Source: Izhakiella capsodis
Lineage (GTDB): Bacteria; Pseudomonadota; Gammaproteobacteria; Enterobacterales; Enterobacteriaceae
Length of the DNA stretch: 47,093 nt
Direction of reading: 5' to 3'
NCBI RefSeq assembly: GCF_900115045.1
Contig: NZ_FOVC01000010.1
Span: 1 to 47,093, forward strand
Shown here: piece by piece, positions 27,833 through 36,705 of the stretch
How positions within the stretch are numbered: position 1 is the first letter of the stretch
Layout: the number at the start of each line of letters is the position of its first letter
Notes under the pieces: model-generated
Told to the model about the DNA's origin: nothing
The model's input: the letters and a program-made list of their open reading frames with translations, nothing else
The model's database searches: none
Program-made: the position numbers and the translations under genes

Positions 27833-28216
27833 ATGTCTGCACCTCTGTATAGCAAGAGATTCACCCGCAGACTGCTGAGTATGCAGCTGATAACGCTCAT
27901 CATAATCGGCACGCTGTTTTATGTTTTCAAAGGTGTGAGTTGGGGAGCCTCCGCATTGGCGGGCGGGGTCGCGGCTTGGTTGCCGGGCGTCGTTTTCATA
28001 ATTTTAGCCTGGCGTCTGCAAGGTCAGTCACCTGTAAAAGGACGCGTTGCCTGGACATTTGCTTTGGGCGAAGCCTGCAAGGTGCTACTGACCATTGTGC
28101 TTCTATTTGTGGAGCTGGGCGGTTTTAATGCGGTGTTCGTGCCGCTAGGGTTGACCTGGTTATCGGTGCTGGTAGTACAAATTGTTGCACCGACTGTCAT
28201 TAACAACAAAGGGTAA
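27833..28216 (+). CDS. atpI: ATP synthase accessory protein AtpI
   Basis: AtpI is a small membrane protein that assists assembly or stability of the c-ring of the Fo sector. The 127-residue product has four predicted membrane helices and ends VVQIVAPTVINNKG, close to the E. coli terminus. It is the first gene of the atp operon, 8 bp before atpB. A GGAGG sequence lies shortly upstream of the ATG. Confidence 0.93.
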   Translation: MSAPLYSKRFTRRLLSMQLITLIIIGTLFYVFKGVSWGASALAGGVAAWLPGVVFIILAWRLQGQSPVKGRVAWTFALGEACKVLLTIVLLFVELGGFNAVFVPLGLTWLSVLVVQIVAPTVINNKG

Positions 28217-28224
28217 GAGGCATC

Positions 28225-29043
28225 ATGGCTGCAGGAGAAATCTCTACGCCGCAGGAGTATATAGGTCATCATCTGCATAACTTACAGATAGACCTGCGTA
28301 CCTTCCAGCTGGTGGACCCAAACCACGTCCCTGCGACGTTTTGGGTTCTGAATATCGACTCCATGTTTTTCTCCATCGTGTTAGGTCTGATTTTTCTGGT
28401 GCTGTTCCGTAAGGTAGCTAAATCGGCCACCTGCGGTGTGCCGGGCAAATGGCAGGCGGCTGTTGAACTGATCGTGGGATTTGTCGATAGCAACGTGCGT
28501 GACATGTACCATGGTAAAAGCAAATTGATTGCTCCCCTCGCCCTGACCATTTTCGTCTGGGTATTCCTGATGAACCTGATGGACCTTTTGCCTATTGACC
28601 TGCTTCCTTATATTGGCGAGCACGTTTTCGGTCTTCCTGCATTGCGCGTGGTGCCCTCTGCTGACGTCAACGTCACACTCTCAATGGCGCTGGGCGTATT
28701 TATTTTAATTCTGTTTTACAGCATCAAAATGAAAGGCATTGGCGGCTTTGCTAAAGAGCTGACAATGCAACCGTTTAATCATCCTATCTTCATTCCAATT
28801 AACCTGATTCTTGAAGGCGTTAGCCTGTTGTCCAAGCCAGTTTCACTTGGCCTGCGACTTTTTGGCAACATGTATGCAGGTGAGCTAATTTTTATCCTGA
28901 TTGCTGGCCTGTTGCCGTGGTGGTCACAGTGGATTCTGAATGTGCCCTGGGCCATTTTCCACATTCTGATCATTTCGTTACAGGCCTTCATTTTCATGGT
29001 ACTGACGATTGTCTATCTGTCGATGGCATCTGAAGAACATTGA
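28225..29043 (+). CDS. atpB: F1Fo ATP synthase subunit a
   Basis: Subunit a forms the proton half-channels against the c-ring. The 272-residue membrane protein has the conserved Arg in SLGLRLFGNMYAGELIF (equivalent to E. coli Arg210), which is essential for proton translocation, and the C-terminal helix with LQAFIFMVLTIVYLSMASEEH. Length is within one residue of E. coli. It lies between atpI and atpE. Confidence 0.96.
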   Translation: MAAGEISTPQEYIGHHLHNLQIDLRTFQLVDPNHVPATFWVLNIDSMFFSIVLGLIFLVLFRKVAKSATCGVPGKWQAAVELIVGFVDSNVRDMYHGKSKLIAPLALTIFVWVFLMNLMDLLPIDLLPYIGEHVFGLPALRVVPSADVNVTLSMALGVFILILFYSIKMKGIGGFAKELTMQPFNHPIFIPINLILEGVSLLSKPVSLGLRLFGNMYAGELIFILIAGLLPWWSQWILNVPWAIFHILIISLQAFIFMVLTIVYLSMASEEH

Positions 29044-29060
29044 TTTTTTATCAACCTACT

Positions 29061-29090
29061 GCGTTTAACTGAAACAAACTGGAGACTGTC
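29061..29090 (+). promoter_or_regulatory. atpE translation initiation region (strong enhancer)
   Basis: The sequence just before atpE (29064-29090) keeps the TTAACTGAAACAAACTGGAG segment known in E. coli as an unusually efficient translation initiation region that raises subunit c output to the level needed for a multi-copy ring. Conservation here suggests the same role. Confidence 0.75.
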
Positions 29091-29330
<240 letters not shown>

Positions 29331-29429
29331 CCACAAAATGTGTTCATCGCCGACTGTCGGCTTGCCTTAAGCGATGAACGGATTTCTGCTTGTGAGCAGA
29401 AAAGTTAACTTAACAAGAGGTATTGTGCA

Positions 29430-29900
29430 GTGAACCTTAACGCAACAATCCTCGGCCAGGCTATCGCGTTCATCCTGTTTGTCGCATTTTGTATGAAGTA
29501 TGTTTGGCCGCCCATTATGGCTGCCATCGAAAAACGTCAGAAAGAAGTCGCTGACGGTCTTGCTTCTGCTGAACGTGCCAAAAAAGATTTGGATCTCGCG
29601 CAGGCTTCTGTGACCGATCAGCTGAAAAAAGCGAAGGAAGAGGCTCAGGTTATTATTGAGCAGGCGAACAAACGCCGCGCTCAGATTCTGGACGACGCGA
29701 AAGCTGAAGCTGAAGCTGAACGTACCAAAATCGTGACTCAGGCTCAGTCTGAGATCGACGCTGAGCGTAAACGTGCTCGTGAAGAATTACGTAAGCAGGT
29801 TGCGCTGCTGGCCGTTGCCGGTGCTGAGAAAATTATTGAACGTTCTGTAGATGAAGCTGCTAACAGCGACATCGTCGATAAACTGGTCGCTAAACTGTAA
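29430..29900 (+). CDS. atpF: F1Fo ATP synthase subunit b
   Basis: Subunit b forms the dimeric peripheral stalk. The 156-residue protein has one N-terminal membrane helix (about residues 5-25) and a long charged coiled coil rich in Ala, Glu, Lys and Arg. It begins with GTG (NLNATILGQ), as does the E. coli gene. It is preceded by 99 bp without a gene after atpE and followed by atpH after 14 bp. Confidence 0.96.
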   Translation: MNLNATILGQAIAFILFVAFCMKYVWPPIMAAIEKRQKEVADGLASAERAKKDLDLAQASVTDQLKKAKEEAQVIIEQANKRRAQILDDAKAEAEAERTKIVTQAQSEIDAERKRAREELRKQVALLAVAGAEKIIERSVDEAANSDIVDKLVAKL

Positions 29901-29914
29901 GGAGGGCGAGGCTG

Positions 29915-30448
29915 ATGTCTGAGTTAGCTACGGTAGCTCGCCCCTACGCTAAAGCAGCTTTTGACTTTGCTGTTGAGCATCAAAGCATTGAACGCTGGCA
30001 GCAGATGCTGGCTTTTGCGGCTGAAGTTGCCAGCAACGTTCATATGGCAGATCTCCTGTCCGGCGCTCTGACACCAGAAGCCACATCTGCAACTTTCATC
30101 GCTGTGTGTGGCGATCAGCTGGACGAGGCCGCTCAAAACCTGATTAAGGTTATGGCAGAAAATAAACGTTTAACCGCGCTGCCTGCTGTACTGCAGAAGT
30201 TTATCCATCTACGCGATGCCCACGAGGCTAGCGCTGAAGTGGATGTCATCTCCGCCAGTGCACTGAGTGACAAACAGCTGAGTAAAATCAGCGCCGCGAT
30301 GGAAAAACGTCTGTCACGCAAAGTTAAGCTGAATTGCAAAATCGATAAGTCTGTAATGGCAGGCGTAATCATCCGTGCGGGTGATATGGTCATTGATGGC
30401 AGCGTTCGCGGCCGTCTTGAACGTCTTGCAGACGTCTTGCAGTCTTAA
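29915..30448 (+). CDS. atpH: F1Fo ATP synthase subunit delta
   Basis: Delta connects the top of the F1 head to the b stalk. The 177-residue product opens with the family motif TVARPYAKAAFDFA, has an alpha-helical N-domain, and ends with the conserved GVIIRAGDMVIDGSVRGRLERL. Length equals E. coli. A GGAGGGCGAG ribosome-binding region precedes the ATG. Confidence 0.96.
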   Translation: MSELATVARPYAKAAFDFAVEHQSIERWQQMLAFAAEVASNVHMADLLSGALTPEATSATFIAVCGDQLDEAAQNLIKVMAENKRLTALPAVLQKFIHLRDAHEASAEVDVISASALSDKQLSKISAAMEKRLSRKVKLNCKIDKSVMAGVIIRAGDMVIDGSVRGRLERLADVLQS

Positions 30449-30462
30449 GGGGACTGGAGCAT

Positions 30463-32004
30463 ATGCAACTGAATTCCACTGAAATCAGCGAACTGATCAA
30501 GCAGCGCATTGCTCAGTTCAATGTCGTGAGTGAAGCTCACAACGAAGGTACTATTGTATCCGTCAGTGACGGTATCATCCGTGTACACGGCCTTGCCGAT
30601 GTCATGCTGGGCGAGATGATTGCCCTGCCGGGCAACCGTTACGCCATCGCCCTGAACCTGGAACGTGACTCTGTTGGTGCTGTTGTCATGGGACCCTACG
30701 TAGACCTCGCTGAGGGAACTAAGGTTAAATGTACTGGCCGTATCCTTGAAGTTCCGGTAGGCCGCAGCCTGTTGGGTCGCGTGGTTAATACGTTGGGTGA
30801 GCCCATTGATGGAAAAGGTCCGATTGAAAGCGACATTTTCTCTCCAATCGAAGTTATCGCGCCGGGCGTAATCGATCGTCAGTCAGTCGACCAGCCGGTA
30901 CAGACGGGCTATAAATCCGTTGACTCGATGATTCCAATCGGCCGGGGTCAGCGTGAACTGATCATCGGTGACCGTCAGACCGGTAAAACCGCGATGGCGA
31001 TCGACGCAATCATCAACCAGCGCGACTCTGGCATAAAATGTGTTTATGTCGCTATCGGTCAGAAAGCCTCCACAATCTCTAATGTGGTGCGTAAGCTGGA
31101 AGAAAACGGCGCGTTGGCTAATACCATCGTCGTTGTGGCCTCTGCGTCTGAATCTGCCGCGTTGCAATATTTGGCACCGTATGCTGGTTGTGCGATGGGC
31201 GAATTCTTCCGCGATCGTGGTGAAGATGCGCTGATCGTTTACGATGATTTGTCAAAACAGGCCGTTGCTTACCGCCAGATTTCACTGCTTCTACGTCGTC
31301 CGCCGGGTCGTGAAGCCTTTCCCGGTGACGTGTTTTATCTGCACTCCCGTCTGCTAGAGCGTGCCTCCCGCGTGAGCGCTGATTACGTTGAGCGTTTCAC
31401 TAATGGTGAAGTTAAAGGTAAAACCGGTTCACTGACCGCTCTGCCGATTATCGAAACTCAGGCTGGCGACGTTTCTGCGTTCGTTCCGACTAACGTAATT
31501 TCAATTACCGATGGTCAGATCTTTCTGGAATCCAACTTGTTTAATTCGGGTATTCGTCCGGCAGTCAATCCGGGTATTTCTGTATCCCGAGTTGGTGGCG
31601 CTGCGCAGACTAAGATCATCAAAAAACTGTCCGGTGGCATTCGTACCGCACTGGCACAGTATCGTGAACTGGCGGCGTTTTCTCAGTTCGCCTCCGATCT
31701 GGATGAAACGACTCGCAAACAGCTAAGTCATGGACAGAAAGTTACCGAACTGCTGAAACAAAAGCAGTATGCTCCGATGTCTATCGCGCAACAGGGTCTG
31801 GTGTTGTTTGCCGCTGAACGTGGTTTCCTGGGTGACGTTGAGCTGTCTAAAATCGGCAGTTTCGAAGCGGCGCTGCTGGCGTTTGCCGATCGCGACTATG
31901 CTGAGCTGATGCAGAAAATCAACCAGTCTGGTGATTACAATAACGACATTGAAGAGCAGCTGAAAAAGCTCCTCGAAACGTTTAAAGCAACCCAGTCCTG
32001 GTAA
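30463..32004 (+). CDS. atpA: F1Fo ATP synthase subunit alpha
   Basis: Alpha carries the non-catalytic nucleotide sites of F1 and supplies the arginine finger to beta. The 513-residue product has the P-loop GDRQTGKT (about residues 169-176), the DDLSKQAVAYRQISLLLRRPPGREAFPGD region and the PAVNPGISVSRVGGAAQ motif. Length equals E. coli. A GGGGACTGGAG sequence lies just before the ATG. Confidence 0.97.
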   Translation: MQLNSTEISELIKQRIAQFNVVSEAHNEGTIVSVSDGIIRVHGLADVMLGEMIALPGNRYAIALNLERDSVGAVVMGPYVDLAEGTKVKCTGRILEVPVGRSLLGRVVNTLGEPIDGKGPIESDIFSPIEVIAPGVIDRQSVDQPVQTGYKSVDSMIPIGRGQRELIIGDRQTGKTAMAIDAIINQRDSGIKCVYVAIGQKASTISNVVRKLEENGALANTIVVVASASESAALQYLAPYAGCAMGEFFRDRGEDALIVYDDLSKQAVAYRQISLLLRRPPGREAFPGDVFYLHSRLLERASRVSADYVERFTNGEVKGKTGSLTALPIIETQAGDVSAFVPTNVISITDGQIFLESNLFNSGIRPAVNPGISVSRVGGAAQTKIIKKLSGGIRTALAQYRELAAFSQFASDLDETTRKQLSHGQKVTELLKQKQYAPMSIAQQGLVLFAAERGFLGDVELSKIGSFEAALLAFADRDYAELMQKINQSGDYNNDIEEQLKKLLETFKATQSW

Positions 32005-32057
32005 CGTCTGGCGGCTTGTCTGAAAAGGCAAGCCGCAAGGCTTTGAGGAGAAGCTAA

Positions 32058-32930
32058 ATGGCCGGCGCAAAAGAGATACGTAACAAGATTGGAAGCGTGA
32101 AAAACACGCAGAAAATCACTAAAGCGATGGAGATGGTAGCCGCCTCGAAAATGCGTAAAACGCAAGAACGCATGGCGGCCAGCCGTCCGTATGCAGAAAC
32201 CATGCGCAAGGTGATCGGTCACATTGCGCTTGGTAATCTGGAATACAAGCACCCTTACCTGGAAGAGCGAGACGTCAAGCGCGTTGGATATCTGGTTGTT
32301 TCTACCGATCGTGGACTTTGTGGTGGCCTGAATATCAACCTGTTCAAAAAGTTGCTGGTAGATATAAAATCCTGGTCCGGGAAAGGCGTTGAGTGTGAAC
32401 TGGCGATTATTGGCTCCAAAGGTGTGTCTTTCTTCGGTGCCGTTGGTGGCAATGTAGTGGCACAAGTAACCGGTATGGGCGATCAGCCTTCCTTATCTGA
32501 TCTGATTGGCCCGGTGAACGTTATGTTGCAAGCTTATGATGAAGGGCGTCTGGATAAGCTATTCATTGTAAACAATAAGTTTAACAACACTATGTCGCAG
32601 TCGCCGGTAATCAGTCAGCTGCTACCGTTACCGCCAGCAGAAGGTGAAGAAGAGGCTGAGCTGGAAACGAAAACCTGGGACTACCTGTACGAACCCGATC
32701 CGAAAGCGCTGCTGGATACGTTACTCCGTCGTTACGTCGAATCGCAGGTATATCAGGGGGTTGTAGAAAACCTGGCCAGCGAGCAGGCCGCGCGTATGGT
32801 GGCAATGAAAGCAGCCACCGACAACGGCGGTAACCTGATTAAAGAGCTGCAGTTGGTTTACAACAAAGCTCGTCAGGCCAGCATTACTCAGGAACTTACC
32901 GAGATCGTCTCGGGGGCCTCCGCGGTTTAA
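32058..32930 (+). CDS. atpG: F1Fo ATP synthase subunit gamma
   Basis: Gamma is the rotor shaft inside the alpha3beta3 head. The 290-residue product has N- and C-terminal helices forming the coiled coil (AGAKEIRNKIGSVKNTQKIT at the start; RQASITQELTEIVSGASAV at the end) and the central STDRGLCGGLN segment. It is slightly longer than the E. coli protein. A GAGGAG ribosome-binding site is upstream. Confidence 0.96.
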   Translation: MAGAKEIRNKIGSVKNTQKITKAMEMVAASKMRKTQERMAASRPYAETMRKVIGHIALGNLEYKHPYLEERDVKRVGYLVVSTDRGLCGGLNINLFKKLLVDIKSWSGKGVECELAIIGSKGVSFFGAVGGNVVAQVTGMGDQPSLSDLIGPVNVMLQAYDEGRLDKLFIVNNKFNNTMSQSPVISQLLPLPPAEGEEEAELETKTWDYLYEPDPKALLDTLLRRYVESQVYQGVVENLASEQAARMVAMKAATDNGGNLIKELQLVYNKARQASITQELTEIVSGASAV

Positions 32931-32985
32931 CAGGTATGTCCGGCCTGTGCGGCCTGATATGAACGAATTAGGTAGAGGATTCAAG

Positions 32986-34383
32986 ATGGCAACTGGAAAG
33001 ATTGTCCAGATTATCGGCGCGGTAGTTGACGTCGAATTCCCTCAGGATGCGGTACCAAAAGTGTACAATGCCCTGCAGGTTAAAAATGGTGAGGTGACCC
33101 TGGTGCTGGAAGTTCAGCAGCAGCTCGGTGGGGGTGTAGTGCGCACCATCGCCATGGGGTCTTCTGATGGTCTTAAACGTGGTCTTCCGGTTGAAGATCT
33201 GGCCGAACCTATCAAGGTTCCTGTCGGTAAAGCGACGCTTGGGCGTATTATGAATGTGCTGGGCGAGCCAATTGATATGAAAGGTGATCTCACGGAAGAG
33301 GACGGCAGCGCTGTTGAAGTCTCTTCAATTCATCGCGCAGCACCTTCTTACGAGGATCAGTCAAACTCGCAAGAATTGCTGGAAACCGGTATTAAGGTTA
33401 TCGACCTGATTTGTCCGTTTGCAAAAGGCGGTAAAGTCGGTCTGTTTGGCGGTGCCGGCGTTGGTAAAACCGTAAACATGATGGAGCTTATCCGTAATAT
33501 TGCGGCTGAGCACTCGGGTTACTCGGTATTCGCCGGTGTGGGTGAGCGTACTCGTGAGGGTAACGACTTCTACCATGAAATGAGCGACTCCAACGTTCTG
33601 GATAAAGTCGCGCTGGTTTACGGCCAGATGAACGAGCCGCCGGGTAACCGTCTGCGTGTTGCTCTCACCGGCTTGACCATAGCAGAAAAATTCCGCGATG
33701 AAGGCCGTGATGTATTGCTGTTCATTGATAACATTTATCGTTACACCCTGGCGGGTACAGAAGTATCAGCATTGCTGGGGCGTATGCCTTCAGCGGTAGG
33801 TTATCAGCCAACCCTGGCTGAAGAAATGGGTGTGCTGCAGGAGCGTATTACCTCGACCAAAACCGGTTCAATTACCTCGGTACAGGCCGTTTACGTCCCC
33901 GCAGATGACCTTACTGACCCCTCTCCGGCAACCACCTTTGCCCACCTGGACTCAACTGTTACGCTGAGCCGCCAGATTGCTTCGTTGGGGATTTACCCAG
34001 CTGTTGATCCCCTGGATTCCACCAGCCGTCAGCTTGATCCGCTGGTTGTGGGTCAGGAACATTATGATGTCGCGCGCGGCGTGCAGTCTGTTCTGCAGCG
34101 TTATCAGGAGCTGAAGGACATCATTGCAATTCTGGGTATGGATGAGCTTTCTGAGGACGATAAACTGCTGGTATCCCGCGCACGTAAGATACAGCGTTTC
34201 CTGTCTCAGCCATTCTTCGTCGCAGAAGTGTTTACCGGCTCTCCCGGAAAATACGTAGCGTTGAAAGATACTATTCGCGGATTTAAAGGCATCATGGACG
34301 GCGAGTTTGACCATCTGCCTGAACAGGCGTTCTATATGGTTGGTGCCATCGAAGAAGCCGTGGAAAAAGCGAAGAAACTGTAA
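32986..34383 (+). CDS. atpD: F1Fo ATP synthase subunit beta
   Basis: Beta contains the catalytic sites of F1. The 465-residue product has the P-loop GGAGVGKT, the VGERTREGNDFYHEM segment with the catalytic Glu/Arg pair, and DNIYRYTLAGTEVSALLGRMPSAVGYQPTL broken over neighbouring motifs. The ATG at 32986 (MATGKIVQII) is chosen by homology and an AGAGGA site upstream; an earlier in-frame ATG at 32947 is not conserved. It is nearly identical to E. coli across the core. Confidence 0.97.
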   Translation: MATGKIVQIIGAVVDVEFPQDAVPKVYNALQVKNGEVTLVLEVQQQLGGGVVRTIAMGSSDGLKRGLPVEDLAEPIKVPVGKATLGRIMNVLGEPIDMKGDLTEEDGSAVEVSSIHRAAPSYEDQSNSQELLETGIKVIDLICPFAKGGKVGLFGGAGVGKTVNMMELIRNIAAEHSGYSVFAGVGERTREGNDFYHEMSDSNVLDKVALVYGQMNEPPGNRLRVALTGLTIAEKFRDEGRDVLLFIDNIYRYTLAGTEVSALLGRMPSAVGYQPTLAEEMGVLQERITSTKTGSITSVQAVYVPADDLTDPSPATTFAHLDSTVTLSRQIASLGIYPAVDPLDSTSRQLDPLVVGQEHYDVARGVQSVLQRYQELKDIIAILGMDELSEDDKLLVSRARKIQRFLSQPFFVAEVFTGSPGKYVALKDTIRGFKGIMDGEFDHLPEQAFYMVGAIEEAVEKAKKL

Positions 34384-34468
34384 TTCTATACCTCGAACTA
34401 CTCAGGCCACGCGGTGTGAACCTGGCAGCCTGACGTACAGAAGAGGATAGTTTTTCTGGAGGTTGGTT

Positions 34469-34888
34469 ATGGCTAACACATTTCATCTGGATGTAGTCAG
34501 CGCGGAGAAGCAGATGTTCTCCGGGCTGGTACAAAAAATCCAGGTGTCTGGTAGCGAAGGTGAACTGGGTGTATTTCCTGGACATGCGCCGCTGCTGACT
34601 GCCATTAAACCTGGTATGGTGCGCATCGTTAAAGAGAAAGGCGAAGAAGATTTCATCTACCTCTCCGGCGGCGTGCTGGAAGTACAGCCGGCTATGGTGA
34701 CCGTACTGGCTGACACTGCTATTCGTGGTAAAGATCTCGATGAAGCGCGGGCGCTGGAAGCGAAACGCAAAGCTGAAGAACGTCTTAATGGTTCACACGG
34801 CGATGTGGATTACGCAATGGCGTCAGCAGAGTTGGCAAAAGCGTTGGCTAAGCTGCGCGTTATCGAACTGACTAAAAAAGCGATGTAA
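34469..34888 (+). CDS. atpC: F1Fo ATP synthase subunit epsilon
   Basis: Epsilon links gamma to the c-ring and inhibits ATP hydrolysis. The 139-residue product has the beta-sandwich N-domain (FHLDVVSAEKQMFSG, GELGVFPGHAPLLTAIKPGM) and a two-helix C-domain (LDEARALEAKRKAEERL, LRVIELTKKAM). The ATG at 34469 gives the E. coli length. A GGAGGT sequence precedes it. It is the last atp gene, followed by a strong terminator. Confidence 0.96.
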   Translation: MANTFHLDVVSAEKQMFSGLVQKIQVSGSEGELGVFPGHAPLLTAIKPGMVRIVKEKGEEDFIYLSGGVLEVQPAMVTVLADTAIRGKDLDEARALEAKRKAEERLNGSHGDVDYAMASAELAKALAKLRVIELTKKAM

Positions 34889-34907
34889 TCAGGTTCAGGC
34901 TGAGAAA

Positions 34908-34937
34908 AGCCAGCCCTTCGGGGGCTGGCTTTTTTTT
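34908..34937 (+). terminator. Intrinsic terminator of the atp operon
   Basis: AGCCAGCCC, a TTCG loop region and GGGGCTGGCT form a GC-rich hairpin followed by a run of eight T. It lies 20 bp after the atpC stop and is a textbook rho-independent terminator. Confidence 0.93.
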
Positions 34938-35206
34938 ATTCAGTATTTTTTTTATGATCTGCTGTATCTTGAGGGAAAACAACTTCACATCAGGCTGCTT
35001 GAGAACATACCTTGTTTCTCAGAAAAAAATAAGCGTAGTCTTACCCGAGATTATTTGCGCTGATACAAGTGTTTTTATCAATCAGATGCGCTCTTTCTTA
35101 GCCCTTATGGCAGAGGAATTACGGCTAATTTTGCCGTAAGAAAAATGTCGAATTTTTACTAGGTAACTGGTTTACTCACAACACCCCGTTAATGCACAGG
35201 AATTCT
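34938..35206. promoter_or_regulatory. atpC-glmU intergenic region
   Basis: This AT-rich region should carry the glmUS promoter; in E. coli NagC activates it. I cannot assign a NagC site with confidence. TTACGGC (35119-35125) and GCCGTAA (35133-35139) form a 7-bp hairpin. A 61-codon open frame (34954-35139) has no ribosome-binding site or recognisable family, and I do not call it. Confidence 0.4.
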
Positions 35207-36577
35207 ATGTCAAACAGCGCGATGAGCGTGGTAATCCTTGCCGCTGGTAAGGGAACCCGTATGTACTCAGACTTACCTAAAGTTTTGCATCCGCTCGCCG
35301 GAAAACCGATGGTTCAGCATGTGATTGACGCCAGTCTCGCCCTTGGTGCGCGTAAGCTAAATTTAGTCTACGGACATGGTGGGGATCTGCTCCGGTCAAC
35401 GCTTAATGATGAGAGACTTAACTGGGTGCTACAGGCTGAACAGCTTGGTACCGGCCATGCTATGCAGCAGGCCGCACCGTATTTTTCTGATGATGAAGAT
35501 ATCCTGATGCTCTATGGCGACGTGCCGCTGATCGGCACCGATACCCTGCATCGATTGCTGGCGGCTAAGCCTCAGGGAGGGATTGGTCTGCTGACCGTTA
35601 TTCTTGACGATCCCAGCGGCTATGGCCGTGTTGTTCGTGAGAATGGCTTCGTGACCAGTATCGTTGAGCATAAAGATGCCAGTACAGCGCAGCGTGATAT
35701 CAATGAGATAAATTCGGGTATTCTGGTTGCCAATGGTGCCGATCTGAAACGTTGGCTGAGTAAGTTGACGAACAATAACGCCCAGAGCGAGTTTTATATT
35801 ACCGATATTATCGCGTTCGCCCATCAGGAAGGGCGTGAAATCGTCGCCGTCCATCCTGCTCGTAACAGTGAGACCGAAGGCGTGAACAACCGACTGCAAC
35901 TGGCTGCTCTGGAACGTATTTATCAGCGCGAGCAGGCAAATCAACTGCTGATGTCGGGTGTAATGATACTGGACCCGGCACGCTTCGATTTACGCGGTAC
36001 CCTCGAATGCGGACGCGATGTTACCCTCGATTGCAATGTCGTCATTGAAGGTCATGTCATTCTGGGTGATAGGGTGAGCATCGGTGCCGGGTGTGTACTA
36101 AAAAACTGTACAATAGCCAGTGATAGCATTATCAGTCCCTACAGCATCATTGAGGACTCGCGGCTGGCAAGTGAGGTGACCGTTGGCCCCTTTGCTCGAC
36201 TACGCCCTGGCAGCGATCTGGCGGAAAAATCGCATGTCGGCAATTTTGTTGAATTGAAAAAAGCGGCTCTTGGCAAAGGCTCGAAGGCTGGTCATCTCAG
36301 CTATCTCGGCGATACTGAAATTGGCTGCAATGTAAATATTGGCGCGGGTACCATTACCTGTAATTACGACGGCGTGAATAAATCAAAAACTTTTATCGGC
36401 GATGATGTATTCATCGGCTCCGATACGCAGCTGGTTGCGCCAGTAAGTGTTCCTGATGGAACCACCATTGCTGCCGGTACCACCGTGATGAAGGATGTTC
36501 AGGCGCCGGGCCTGGTCTATAACCGTAAAGAGCAAAATTTAAAAACGGCCTGGCAACGCCCGGTGAAGAAAAATTAA
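35207..36577 (+). CDS. glmU: Bifunctional GlmU: glucosamine-1-P acetyltransferase / GlcNAc-1-P uridyltransferase
   Basis: GlmU makes UDP-N-acetylglucosamine for peptidoglycan and lipopolysaccharide. The 456-residue protein has an N-terminal nucleotidyltransferase domain (LAAGKGTRMYSDLPKVLH) and a C-terminal left-handed beta-helix acetyltransferase domain with hexapeptide repeats and the GAGTITCNYDGVNK segment. The ATG at 35207 (MSNSAMSVVIL) gives exactly the E. coli length. It is followed by glmS after 128 bp. Confidence 0.96.
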   Translation: MSNSAMSVVILAAGKGTRMYSDLPKVLHPLAGKPMVQHVIDASLALGARKLNLVYGHGGDLLRSTLNDERLNWVLQAEQLGTGHAMQQAAPYFSDDEDILMLYGDVPLIGTDTLHRLLAAKPQGGIGLLTVILDDPSGYGRVVRENGFVTSIVEHKDASTAQRDINEINSGILVANGADLKRWLSKLTNNNAQSEFYITDIIAFAHQEGREIVAVHPARNSETEGVNNRLQLAALERIYQREQANQLLMSGVMILDPARFDLRGTLECGRDVTLDCNVVIEGHVILGDRVSIGAGCVLKNCTIASDSIISPYSIIEDSRLASEVTVGPFARLRPGSDLAEKSHVGNFVELKKAALGKGSKAGHLSYLGDTEIGCNVNIGAGTITCNYDGVNKSKTFIGDDVFIGSDTQLVAPVSVPDGTTIAAGTTVMKDVQAPGLVYNRKEQNLKTAWQRPVKKN

Positions 36578-36705
36578 GCACCATTAAATGATCGCCTCTG
36601 CGGATGAGAGGGGAATATGGACCTGTGGATATCAGGCAGCCCAACTCTACAAGGCTCGGGGCTATAGGGTTATCAGATAACGCCATTATGTCAGGAATCT
36701 AAAAC

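Noticed and set aside
34954..35139. 61-codon frame between atpC and glmU
   Set aside because: No ribosome-binding site, no family resemblance, and it sits in the expected glmUS promoter region.
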